From: Pseudomonadota bacterium
GTDB taxonomy: Bacteria; Pseudomonadota; Alphaproteobacteria; Sphingomonadales; Sphingomonadaceae
Length of the DNA: 64,000 nt
NCBI GenBank assembly: GCA_021849075.1
Contig: JAJZTH010000012.1
Coordinates: 26,741-90,740 of the forward strand
Direction: 5' to 3'
A program made the position numbers and the translations under genes. The notes under the pieces were generated by a model. It was not told the origin of the DNA. It searched no databases and saw only the letters and a list, made by a program, of their open reading frames with translations. Positions 9,587 through 18,481 of the stretch are shown here, piece after piece. Position 1 is the stretch's first letter; every line of letters starts with the position of its first letter.

Positions 9587-10738
9587 ATGCAAGCCGATCA
9601 GTTCAATATCCGCCACCTTGCCGCCATGGCCGCCATTGTCGATCAGGGAAGCGTCAGCCTGGCGGCGCGCGCGGTCAATCTGACCCAACCGGCGGTGACG
9701 CAGGGCATCGCCAAATTGGAGGCGCAGCTGGGCGTGCGGTTGTTCGACCGGCAGCCCGGCGGCATGGCCGCGCTTGAGGCGGCGCTGCGGCTGAAGCCAC
9801 GCATCGATGTGGCGCTGCGGCTGATCGGCAGCAATCGGGTGACGGCGGCGCAGATGCGCGCATTCGTCGCGCTGGCGCGGGCGGGCAGTTATGCTGCTGC
9901 GGCGGCGGCGACGGGCGTGGCGGAACCGTCTTTGCACCGCGCCGTCGGCGATCTGGGACTGGCGGTGGGCAGCCGGCTGGTGGACCGCCGGGGCAGGGGG
10001 GTGATGCTGACGAAGGCAGGCGTCACCCTGGCGCAGCGATTGCGGTTGGCGCTGGCGGAGTTGCGGCAGGGGCTGGAAGATCTGGCCGACCTGAAGGGGG
10101 AAGAGGGCGGCCGCATATTGGTCGGCGCGATGCCGCTGTCGCGCGCACGATTGCTGCCTGACGCTATCGCGCGGTTTCGGGCGGGTTTTTCGCAGGTCGA
10201 CATAGCGGTGCATGAAGGATCGCATGCTGAACTGTCGGGACCGCTGCGCGAGGGGGAAATCGACATGATGATCGGCGCGTTGCGTGATCCGGCACTGGCG
10301 GCCGACCTGACACAAAAGCCTCTGTTCGAGGATCGGCCGACGATATTGGCGCGGCGCGGCCATGTGCTGGAAAGCGGCTGGGATGCGGACGCATTGCGCC
10401 GCTTTCCATGGATTTTGCCGCCTGAAGGCACCCCGCTGCGGCAATTGTGGCGGATGATGTTTGCCGAACTGGGGGGCGACTTGCCTGCCGTGCCGATCGA
10501 GTGCGGATCGGTGATGACGATCCGGCAACTGCTGGTCGGCGGCGATTATCTGACCTTGTTGTCCCATGATCAGCTGGCGCTGGAACTGGAGGCGGGGCTG
10601 CTGACGGACATTGGCCCCGCGCCGGGTGCGATTAGCCGTACCATCGGCCTGACGACTAGGGCGGACTGGCGGCCGACGCGATTGCAGCAACAGTTCATGG
10701 CGGCCGTAGAGGCATCGGCGCAAAACATCACTTCGTAA
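9587..10738 (+). CDS. ligR: LysR-type regulator of the lig genes with two HTH segments (LigR-like)
   Basis: 383 residues, about 80 more than a typical LysR protein. Two successive winged-HTH segments are visible: residues about 6-62 ('[20 protein letters not shown]...[14 protein letters not shown]') and about 84-145 ('[19 protein letters not shown]...[14 protein letters not shown]...[12 protein letters not shown]'), followed by a linker helix and a LysR co-inducer domain from about 165. It is divergent from ligK and upstream of the ligJABC operon, so it is the likely activator of both. The ATG has no Shine-Dalgarno sequence; a palindrome occupies that position, suggesting a leaderless or autoregulated transcript. 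Confidence 0.8.
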   Translation: MQADQFNIRHLAAMAAIVDQGSVSLAARAVNLTQPAVTQGIAKLEAQLGVRLFDRQPGGMAALEAALRLKPRIDVALRLIGSNRVTAAQMRAFVALARAGSYAAAAAATGVAEPSLHRAVGDLGLAVGSRLVDRRGRGVMLTKAGVTLAQRLRLALAELRQGLEDLADLKGEEGGRILVGAMPLSRARLLPDAIARFRAGFSQVDIAVHEGSHAELSGPLREGEIDMMIGALRDPALAADLTQKPLFEDRPTILARRGHVLESGWDADALRRFPWILPPEGTPLRQLWRMMFAELGGDLPAVPIECGSVMTIRQLLVGGDYLTLLSHDQLALELEAGLLTDIGPAPGAISRTIGLTTRADWRPTRLQQQFMAAVEASAQNITS

Positions 10739-10760
10739 TTTCTTATGTCGACATGACGGA

Positions 10761-10788
10761 TTCGATTGGATGCGTTCGATAGGATGCG
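10761..10788. repeat. Tandem 14-bp direct repeat upstream of the DUF1932-ligJABC operon
   Basis: TTCGATTGGATGCG is followed immediately by TTCGATAGGATGCG (13 of 14 identical), 15 nt before the ATG of the next gene. The position suggests a regulatory site or a repeat in the 5' untranslated region. It also creates the spurious upstream ATG (10770) used in the ORF track. Confidence 0.6.
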
Positions 10789-10802
10789 CCATCCCTGACG
10801 CC

Positions 10803-11690
10803 ATGGAGCAGGAAGTTGGTCTGATCGGTTTTGGCGAAGCGGGGGCCACCTTCGCACGGGCGGGGGACTGGACTGATGCGGCCCATGTATTTGATATCAG
10901 CACGGATTGTGAAGGTGCATTGCGCGACGCCATGCTCGCTTCCTATGCTGATGCCGGCGTTCGGCCTGCGCACAGGCTGGGCGATGCCCTGAACGGCATG
11001 CCGCTGATTATATCGCTGGTGACGGCGGATCAGGCGCTGTCGGTCGCCCAAATTGCGGCACAATCGATCGCGCCGGGGGCCATCTTCTGCGACATGAACA
11101 GCGTCGCGCCGCAGACCAAGCAGGCGGCGGCGCAGGCGATCGAGGCGGCGGGCGGACATTATGTCGACGTCGCGGTCATGGCCCCGGTCGATCCCGCGCG
11201 CCTCAACGTGCCGTTGCTGTTGAGCGGAGTGCAGGCGGACGAAGCGGAAACGCGGCTGCGGGCGCTGGGCTTCGGCAAGACCCGCGTCGTCGGTGCGGAC
11301 GTTGGCCGGGCCTCGTCGATCAAGATGATCCGGTCGGTGATGGTCAAGGGGATCGAGGCGTTGACCGCCGAATGCGTGCTGGCGGCGCAGGCGGCCGATG
11401 TGCTGGACGAAGTGCTGACCTCCCTCGACGCGAGCGAGAAGGCCCGGCCCTGGGACGCGCGAGCGGATTATAATCTGGACCGTATGCTGGTGCATGGGCT
11501 GCGCCGCGCCGCCGAGATGGAGGAAGTGGTCAAGACGCTGGAGGGGTTGGGCACCGGGGCGGCGCTGACGCGCGGCACGGTGGCGCGCCAGCAGGCGATC
11601 GGTGCGCTGGGCGTGAAGACGCCGCCCGAAGGGTTGAGCGCAAAGATTGGCGTGATCAGTGTCGATGGCGTTCCCGCCCGGGGCGGGTGA
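10803..11690 (+). CDS. NAD(P)-binding beta-hydroxyacid dehydrogenase-like protein (DUF1932 type)
   Basis: 295 residues from the ATG at 10803 (MEQEVGLIGFGEAGATFA). An N-terminal Rossmann motif GFGEAG, the '6-phosphogluconate/hydroxyisobutyrate' pattern 'FCDMNSVAPQTKQAAA' and 'GGHYVDVAVMAPVDPARLNVPLLLSG', and a helical C-terminal DUF1932-like half with 'SIKMIRSVMVKGIEAL' (catalytic-type Lys). The family reduces or oxidises beta-hydroxyacids, but no reaction is assigned to this member. Its place between ligR and ligJ suggests a side step of protocatechuate or gallate metabolism, perhaps handling a keto or hydroxy tricarboxylate. Not part of the textbook LigABCIUJK route. Confidence 0.75.
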   Translation: MEQEVGLIGFGEAGATFARAGDWTDAAHVFDISTDCEGALRDAMLASYADAGVRPAHRLGDALNGMPLIISLVTADQALSVAQIAAQSIAPGAIFCDMNSVAPQTKQAAAQAIEAAGGHYVDVAVMAPVDPARLNVPLLLSGVQADEAETRLRALGFGKTRVVGADVGRASSIKMIRSVMVKGIEALTAECVLAAQAADVLDEVLTSLDASEKARPWDARADYNLDRMLVHGLRRAAEMEEVVKTLEGLGTGAALTRGTVARQQAIGALGVKTPPEGLSAKIGVISVDGVPARGG

Positions 11691-11727
11691 CGAGGTTTAT
11701 GGGTTTGGCGTCGGGCACCTCCGCCTG

Positions 11728-11753
11728 AGATCCCAGCTTTCGCTGGGATGACG
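11728..11753. repeat. Short palindromic dispersed repeat
   Basis: ATCCCAGCTTTCGCTGGGAT (11730-11749), an 8-bp-stem palindrome flanked by GAG and GACG. This word is familiar as a dispersed intergenic repeat in sphingomonads. Here it sits between the DUF1932-type gene and ligJ and could form an mRNA hairpin. Confidence 0.7.
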
Positions 11754-11796
11754 GAAAGGGGGCGGGGCGGTGGGATAAGGTTGGAGATAGAAGCGG

Positions 11797-12818
11797 ATGA
11801 GCCTGATTATCGATTGCCATGGTCACTATACTGTCCTGCCCAAGGGGCATGACGCTTGGCGCGAGGAGCAGAAGGCGGCTTTCAAGGCCGGTACGTCTTG
11901 TCCGCCCTATCCCGAGATCAGCGACGCGGAAATTCGCGAGACGATCGAGGCGAACCAGTTGCGCTTGATCAAGGAACGCGGCGCCGACCTCACCATCTTT
12001 TCTCCGCGCGCATCGGCGATGGCGCCGCATGTCGGTGACGAAGCGGTCGCGAAGGAATGGGCGATCCGCTGCAACGACCTGATCGCGCGCGTCGTGGCGA
12101 TGTTCCCCGAAACCTTCGTTGGCGTGTGCATGCTGCCCCAATCGCCCAAGGCGGACATGAGCAATTCGATCGCGGAGCTGGAGCGCTGCGTCACCGAACT
12201 GGGCTTCATCGGCTGCAACCTCAATCCCGACCCGGGCGGCGGCCATTTCACCCATCCGCCGCTGACCGACCGTTACTGGTATCCCTTCTATGAGAAGATG
12301 GTCGAACTGGATGTGCCGGCGATGATCCATGTGTCGGGCAGTTGCAACCCGGCGATGCACGCGACCGGCGGCTATTATATCGCAGCCGACACGATCGCCT
12401 TCATGCAGTTGCTGGAAGGCGACCTGTTCAAGGATTTTCCGACCCTGCGTTTCATCATCCCGCATGGCGGCGGCGCAGTGCCCTATCATTGGGGCCGGTA
12501 TCGGGGGCTAGCTGACATGCTGAAGAAACCCGACCTGTCGACGCATCTGATGAACAACATCTTTTTCGACACTTGCGTCTATCACCAGCCGGGCGTCGAC
12601 CTGCTGGCCGACGTGATCGAGAACAAGAATATTCTGTTTGGTTCGGAAATGGTCGGCGCGGTGCGCGGCATCGATCCCACCACCGGCTTCTATTTCGATG
12701 ACACCAAACGCTATGTCGATGCGTTGGACATCAGCGCCGTGGAACGCGCCGCGATTTTCGAGGGCAATGCCCGCCGCGTCTTCCCGCGCCTCGACGCCAA
12801 GTTGAAGGAGAGGGGGCT

Positions 12819-12822
<4 letters not shown>
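11797..12822 (+). CDS. ligJ: 4-oxalomesaconate hydratase (LigJ)
   Basis: 341 residues of the amidohydrolase superfamily. N-terminal 'LIIDCHGHYTVLP' (HxH-type metal motif), central 'LNPDPGGGHFTHPPLTDRYWYP', 'IHVSGSCNPAMHATGGYY' and 'FIIPHGGGAVPYHWGR' with further His residues, and a late 'ILFGSEMVGAV'. LigJ adds water to the tautomerised oxalomesaconate to give 4-carboxy-4-hydroxy-2-oxoadipate, the substrate of LigK. It starts the tight ligJ-A-B block; its stop overlaps the GTG of ligA. Confidence 0.93.
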
Positions 12823-14166
<1,344 letters not shown>

Positions 14167-14173
14167 GTTTGTC

Positions 14174-14230
14174 GAGGCGCGCCTTAGCGCGCGCCTCATC
14201 CCACCCCAAGCCCTCTCCTAAAGGGGAGGG
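14174..14230. repeat. Two hairpin-forming repeats in the ligB-ligC gap
   Basis: GAGGCGCGC-CTTAGC-GCGCGCCTC (14174-14197) is followed by CCCTCTCC-TAAA-GGGGAGGG (14211-14230). They lie inside an apparent operon, so they more likely stabilise or process mRNA between ligB and ligC than terminate it. The second resembles dispersed GC-rich repeats of this group. Confidence 0.6.
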
Positions 14231-14250
14231 GCTACAGTACGGAGTTTCCC

Positions 14251-15189
14251 ATGCGTATTGCCCTGGCTGGCGCTGGCGCCTTTGGCGAAAAGCATCTTGA
14301 TGGCCTCAAGAATATCGATGGCGTGACGGTCACGTCGATCATCGGTCGCGAACTGGACGCGACGAAGAAGGTCGCGGAAAAATATGGCATCGGCCATGTC
14401 ACAACTGACCTGGATGAAACGCTGGCGCGCGATGATGTCGACGCGGTGATCCTGTGCACACCCACCCAGATGCATGCGGCGCAGGCGATCGCCTGCATGA
14501 ATGCTGGCAAGCATGTGGAGGTGGAAATTCCACTGGCGGACAGCTGGAAGGATGCGCAGGCGGTGCTCGCCAAGCAGCAGGAAACCGGCCTGACCTGCAT
14601 GGTCGGCCATACCCGCCGCTTCAATCCGTCGCACCAGTTCGTCCATAACCGCATCAAGGCGGGCGAATTCAACATCCAGCAGATGGATGTGCAGACCTAT
14701 TTCTTCCGTCGCAAGAATATCAATGCGAAGGGCGAGCCGCGGTCCTGGACCGACCATCTGCTGTGGCATCACGCCGCGCACACGGTCGACCTGTTCGCCT
14801 ATCAGGCGGGCAAGATCGTGTCGGCGCACGCCATGCAAGGGCCGATCCATCCGGAACTGGGCATCGCCATGGACATGTCGATCCAGTTGAAGAGCGAGAC
14901 GGACGCGATCTGCACCCTGTCGCTTTCGTTCAATAATGACGGGCCGCTGGGCACTTTCTTCCGCTATATCGGTGACAGTGCAACTTATATTGCGCGCTAC
15001 GACGATCTGGTGAACGGCAAGGAAGAGCCGATCGACCTTAGCGGCGTCGCCGTCTCCAACAATGGCATCGAATTGCAGGACCGCGAATTCATCAGCGCTA
15101 TCCGCGAAGGCCGCGATCCCAACAGCAGCGTCGCCAAGGTGTTCGATTGCTACCGTGTACTGGGCGAACTGGAAACACAGCTGGGCTGA
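14251..15189 (+). CDS. ligC: 4-carboxy-2-hydroxymuconate-6-semialdehyde dehydrogenase (LigC)
   Basis: 312 residues of the Gfo/Idh/MocA family: N-terminal nucleotide-binding 'IALAGAGAFGEKHLDGL', 'ILCTPTQMHAAQAIACMNAGKHV' and 'VEIPLADSW', then a beta-sheet C-terminal half with 'LWHHAAHTVDLF'. LigC oxidises the hemiacetal form of the ring-cleavage product with NADP to 2-pyrone-4,6-dicarboxylate, which LigI hydrolyses. Last gene of the plus-strand lig operon, followed by a strong terminator. Confidence 0.94.
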   Translation: MRIALAGAGAFGEKHLDGLKNIDGVTVTSIIGRELDATKKVAEKYGIGHVTTDLDETLARDDVDAVILCTPTQMHAAQAIACMNAGKHVEVEIPLADSWKDAQAVLAKQQETGLTCMVGHTRRFNPSHQFVHNRIKAGEFNIQQMDVQTYFFRRKNINAKGEPRSWTDHLLWHHAAHTVDLFAYQAGKIVSAHAMQGPIHPELGIAMDMSIQLKSETDAICTLSLSFNNDGPLGTFFRYIGDSATYIARYDDLVNGKEEPIDLSGVAVSNNGIELQDREFISAIREGRDPNSSVAKVFDCYRVLGELETQLG

Positions 15190-15217
15190 TGTGACAGCCT
15201 CCCTTCGGGGTCGCGGG

Positions 15218-15253
15218 AAAGGGCGTGGGCGCTATGGCGTCCACGCCCTTTTT
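15218..15253 (+). terminator. Intrinsic terminator after ligC
   Basis: AAAGGGCGTGG, a 12-nt loop, CCACGCCCTTT and a run of five Ts. A clear rho-independent terminator for the lig operon; it is also symmetrical enough to serve the convergent sensor kinase gene. Confidence 0.85.
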
Positions 15254-15257
15254 CATG

Positions 15258-16652
15258 TCAGTCTTCGTCGGCGGCGAAACGGACGCGGATGTGCGTGCCG
15301 GGGCCGTCGGGCAGGATGGCGACGCTCGCGCCCATCCGCGATGCGGCGGACTGGACGATCGCCAGACCCAGGCCGGTGCCATCAGGTCCGCTCTGGCTGT
15401 TGCCACGAAAAAAGCGTTCGAAGACCTTTGCATGATGCTGGGGCGCAATGCCGGGACCATCGTCGCCGACCGTCAACAGGATATGATCCGGCGTGCGTGA
15501 CAGGGTGACGGTCACGCCGCCGCCGGGCCGGTTGTAGCGAATGCCATTGTCGATCAGATTGGCGAGGATTTCGAACACCAGCGTGCGATGCGCCTGCACG
15601 CGATAGGGGTAATCGTCCTGCACATCGAGGTTGAGTTCGACCTCGGCATGGATCGCCTGATTGATCAGGCGGCCGATCACGGCGGCGCTGACTTCCTTCA
15701 GGTCGACCGTCTCCAGCGGCGGCGCGGCGCCGGCTTCCTCGGCCCGCGCCAGCGCCAGCAATTGCGTCACCAGCCGCTCCAGCCGCTGCACGGCGTCGGC
15801 AATCTCGTCCATCGCGGCGATCGATCCGCGTCGGGCGAGTTCGATCTGGACCTTCAGCACGGACAAAGGCGTGCGCATCTGGTGGGAGGCATCGGCGGTG
15901 AAGCGCCGCACACCGCTGGTCGCGCGGTCGAGCTGGGCCAGAAGATGGTCGAACGCGGTCGCCAGCGGCTCCAGCTCATTGGGCAGCGGTCCGGCATCGA
16001 GCGGCGAGAAATCGGGGCGGGTGCCCGAATCGCGCGCCTCCACCGATCGACGCAGGCGCGCCAACGGGCGCAGACTCCACCCCAGCGCCGGGCGCACCAG
16101 CAGGACTGCAAATCCCACAAGAGCGACTTCGCCCAGCAGCAGCGCGATCACCAGTTGGTTCACCAGCGCCTTGCGATTGTCGAGCGTTTCAGCGACCTGT
16201 ACGATGACCGGCTGGCTGATCCGGGGCAGCATGCGCTTCACTTCGGCAATGCGGATGCCCTGATCACGATAGCGGGCGAAGCGGAAGCGGGGCTGGTCGA
16301 CCAGCATCGTCGCGGGATCGGGTGCGGGCAGATCGGCGTATCCGGTCAACAGGGCGCGCCCCACGGCGATGCGATAATAGACATTGTCGCGCTCGCCATT
16401 CTCCAGCATGCCAAAGGCGGCGGGGGGCAGGTCCAGCGTCACTTCGCCGCGCTCAACCTGCACCGTTTCGGCGATCGCGCCCAGCGCGCCGCCCAGCACC
16501 CGGTCGTTGGTGCGGCGCACGACGTCGGCGATCAGCGTCGCGCCGCCAATACCGATGATCGCCGCCGCCCCCAGCAATGGTCCCAGCATTGCCGCCAGCA
16601 GGCGCGTGCGCAGCGCAATGGCGCGCGCCTTGCCCGGCCTGTCAGCCGGCAT
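15258..16652 (-). CDS. Sensor histidine kinase, TctE type
   Basis: 464 residues from the ATG at 16652 (MPADRPGKARAIALRTRLL). TM1 at about 15-38 ('AAMLGPLLGAAAIIGIGGAT'), a periplasmic sensor domain of about 110 residues, TM2 near 150-172, a HAMP-like linker, the H-box 'ASHQMRTPLSVLKVQIELA' and an ATPase domain with 'NLIDNGIRYNRPGG' (N box), 'DDGPGI' and 'GTGLGLAIV'. The layout matches TctE/2CSK_N kinases that sense tricarboxylates. It overlaps the response regulator gene by 11 nt. Divergent transport genes are the likely targets. Confidence 0.88.
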   Translation of the reverse strand: MPADRPGKARAIALRTRLLAAMLGPLLGAAAIIGIGGATLIADVVRRTNDRVLGGALGAIAETVQVERGEVTLDLPPAAFGMLENGERDNVYYRIAVGRALLTGYADLPAPDPATMLVDQPRFRFARYRDQGIRIAEVKRMLPRISQPVIVQVAETLDNRKALVNQLVIALLLGEVALVGFAVLLVRPALGWSLRPLARLRRSVEARDSGTRPDFSPLDAGPLPNELEPLATAFDHLLAQLDRATSGVRRFTADASHQMRTPLSVLKVQIELARRGSIAAMDEIADAVQRLERLVTQLLALARAEEAGAAPPLETVDLKEVSAAVIGRLINQAIHAEVELNLDVQDDYPYRVQAHRTLVFEILANLIDNGIRYNRPGGGVTVTLSRTPDHILLTVGDDGPGIAPQHHAKVFERFFRGNSQSGPDGTGLGLAIVQSAASRMGASVAILPDGPGTHIRVRFAADED

Positions 16653-17295
16653 CGAGCATATAGCCCACGCCCCGCACGGTGCGGATGCCCGGACCATCGG
16701 GCGCCAGCTTGCCGCGCAGGCGCGTGACATGCACTTCGATGGCGTTGCTGCCCACTGGCTCGTCAAAGCCAAAGACTTCGCCGATCAGCAGTTCGCGCGG
16801 CACCACCTGGCCCGCGCGGGTGGCGAGTGATTCCAGCACCGCCAGTTCGCGGCGGCGCAGGTCGAGCGTGCGGCCCGCAACATCGGCCACGCCGGTCGAG
16901 CGGTTGATGGTGAGCGACCCCACGCTGATTTCCGGCGTCGGATCGCCGCCGCGCCGCCGGCCCAGCGCCCGGACCCGCGCCTCCAGCTCTTCGGGATCGA
17001 AGGGTTTGCGCAGATAGTCGTCCGCGCCCAGATCCAGCCCGCGCACCCGATCGTCCAGCGCATCGCGCGCCGTCAGCATCAGCACTGGCACCTTTTCGCC
17101 CCGCCGCCGCAATTCGGCCAGCACAGCGAATCCATCCATGTCGGGCAGGCCGACGTCCAGAATCACCAGCGCATAGGGTTCACTGCCCACCACGGACAGC
17201 GCATCCTCGCCGGTCGCGACATGATCCACCGCATTTCCGCCCGCGCGCAGCAGGGCGGCAATGCTGCGCGCGAGCGCGGCGTCATCCTCGATCAT
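16642..17295 (-). CDS. OmpR-family response regulator, TctD type
   Basis: 217 residues with a receiver domain (acidic pocket 'MIEDD', phospho-Asp in 'LVILDVGLPDMDGF', Lys in 'YLRKPF') and a C-terminal winged helix ('LDLRRRELAVLESLA', 'NAIEVHVTRLRGKL', 'TVRGVGYML'). The first ATG (17295) gives MIEDD; the family normally begins MRILMIEDD, which would require an ATT codon at 17307 or a TTG at 17298, so the real start is uncertain. The 2.2-kb track ORF is an open-frame artefact. A PhoB-like direct-repeat box lies just upstream. Confidence 0.88.
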   Translation of the reverse strand: MIEDDAALARSIAALLRAGGNAVDHVATGEDALSVVGSEPYALVILDVGLPDMDGFAVLAELRRRGEKVPVLMLTARDALDDRVRGLDLGADDYLRKPFDPEELEARVRALGRRRGGDPTPEISVGSLTINRSTGVADVAGRTLDLRRRELAVLESLATRAGQVVPRELLIGEVFGFDEPVGSNAIEVHVTRLRGKLAPDGPGIRTVRGVGYMLDAG

Positions 17296-17320
17296 CAAAA
17301 TCCGAATAGGGCACCTGATG

Positions 17321-17354
17321 CTGAAAGGTTGATGACAGCTTGGCTTCGTAACTG
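17321..17354 (+). promoter_or_regulatory. TctD-type box with putative -10 (copy 1)
   Basis: TGAAAGGTTGATGACAGCTT followed, 9 nt after GACAGC, by TAACTG. Read on the opposite strand the box is CTGTCAT-CAAC-CTTTCAG, two 7-bp half-sites at 11-bp spacing as in OmpR/PhoB-type operators. The same 21-bp word precedes terC (23294-23314) and a close relative precedes the serine hydrolase (28949-28981). It lies between the divergent response regulator and solute-binding protein genes. Confidence 0.7.
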
Positions 17355-17406
17355 AGCCGCACATTCTTATCCGACGACAGAAACGGAAAAGCACAAGGAC
17401 AGGGTG

Positions 17407-18480
17407 ATGCGACGGCTTATTCAGATACTGGCAGCGTTGGCAAGTCTGGCGATACCGGCCGCCACCGCGGTTGCGGAACGGCCGGCCGGTTATCCCCGAT
17501 CTTACGACCAGTTGATTGCGGACGCGCAGGCTGAGCGGCAGGTCATCGTCTACGCCAATGCCGACACATCGGAAATGACGCCGGTCATCATCGCCTTCCA
17601 GCGACGCTACCCCGGCGTGATTGTGCGTTATGCCGATCTTGGCTCCAATGAAATGTATCGCCGCTTCGTGGCGGAAGCGCGGTCGCGCAAGCCTTCCGCC
17701 GATCTCGTCTGGTCGTCGGCGATGGACCAGCAGGTCAAGCTCATCAACGACGGCTATGCGCAGGCTTATGCCAGTCCGGAAAAGCCCGCTTTGCCGCCCT
17801 CGGCAGTGTGGAAGAATATGGGTTTTGGCGTCACCGCCGAACCCATTGCCTATGCCTATAACAAGAAAGCCGTTCCCAACCCGCCGCGCAGCCATGCGGC
17901 GCTGGAGGCGATGCTGCGCAGGGATCGCCGGGCGCTGACCGGCAAGGTCGCAACCTTCGATCCTGTGCGGTCCAACACCGGCTATCTTTATCTGACGCAG
18001 GATTTTGCCATCACCCGCGACACAAGGACGCTGGTGGAGGCGATGGCGGCGACGCGCCCGCATTTGTCCGTCACCACCGAACCGATGCTGCGCGGCGTGG
18101 CCGAGGGCAAATTGTCGATCGCCTATAATGTGATCGGTTCCTACGCCGTGGAACGGGCGCGCCGCGATCCGCGCATCGGCGTGATCTTCCCGCAGGATTA
18201 CACCATCGTCATGTCGCGCATCGCCTTCATCGCGCGTGAGGCGCGGCACCCGGCCGCCGCCAAACTGTTCCTCGATTTTCTGCTGTCGCGTCAGGGCCAG
18301 TCCCTGCTGGCGCAGCATAGCTTGTGGCCGGTGCGCACCGACATTCGCGGCCGCCGGCTTCCCGCCGCGCAGGCGCGGCCGATTCGTGTCGGTCCGCAGC
18401 TTCTCGTCAATCTCGATCGCCTGAAACAGCAGCGCTTCCTGCGCGACTGGAACGCGATTCTCGCCTCTGGAGCCAAATGA
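17407..18480 (+). CDS. Periplasmic solute-binding protein, ABC-type/PgtC-like, without ABC partners
   Basis: 357 residues: signal peptide (MRRLIQILAALASLAIPAATAVA) and an iron/phosphoglycerate-type extracellular solute-binding fold ('RQVIVYANADTSEMTPVIIAFQRRYPGV', 'ADLVWSSAMDQQVKLINDGYA', 'FDPVRSNTGYLYLTQDF'). No ABC permease or ATPase lies nearby; it sits between a TctDE pair and a secondary carrier. In the pgt system of enteric bacteria a similar protein (PgtC) serves signalling rather than transport, so this one may present ligand to the neighbouring kinase. I chose the ATG at 17407 rather than the GTG at 17404. Confidence 0.8.
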   Translation: MRRLIQILAALASLAIPAATAVAERPAGYPRSYDQLIADAQAERQVIVYANADTSEMTPVIIAFQRRYPGVIVRYADLGSNEMYRRFVAEARSRKPSADLVWSSAMDQQVKLINDGYAQAYASPEKPALPPSAVWKNMGFGVTAEPIAYAYNKKAVPNPPRSHAALEAMLRRDRRALTGKVATFDPVRSNTGYLYLTQDFAITRDTRTLVEAMAATRPHLSVTTEPMLRGVAEGKLSIAYNVIGSYAVERARRDPRIGVIFPQDYTIVMSRIAFIAREARHPAAAKLFLDFLLSRQGQSLLAQHSLWPVRTDIRGRRLPAAQARPIRVGPQLLVNLDRLKQQRFLRDWNAILASGAK

Positions 18481-18481
18481 A

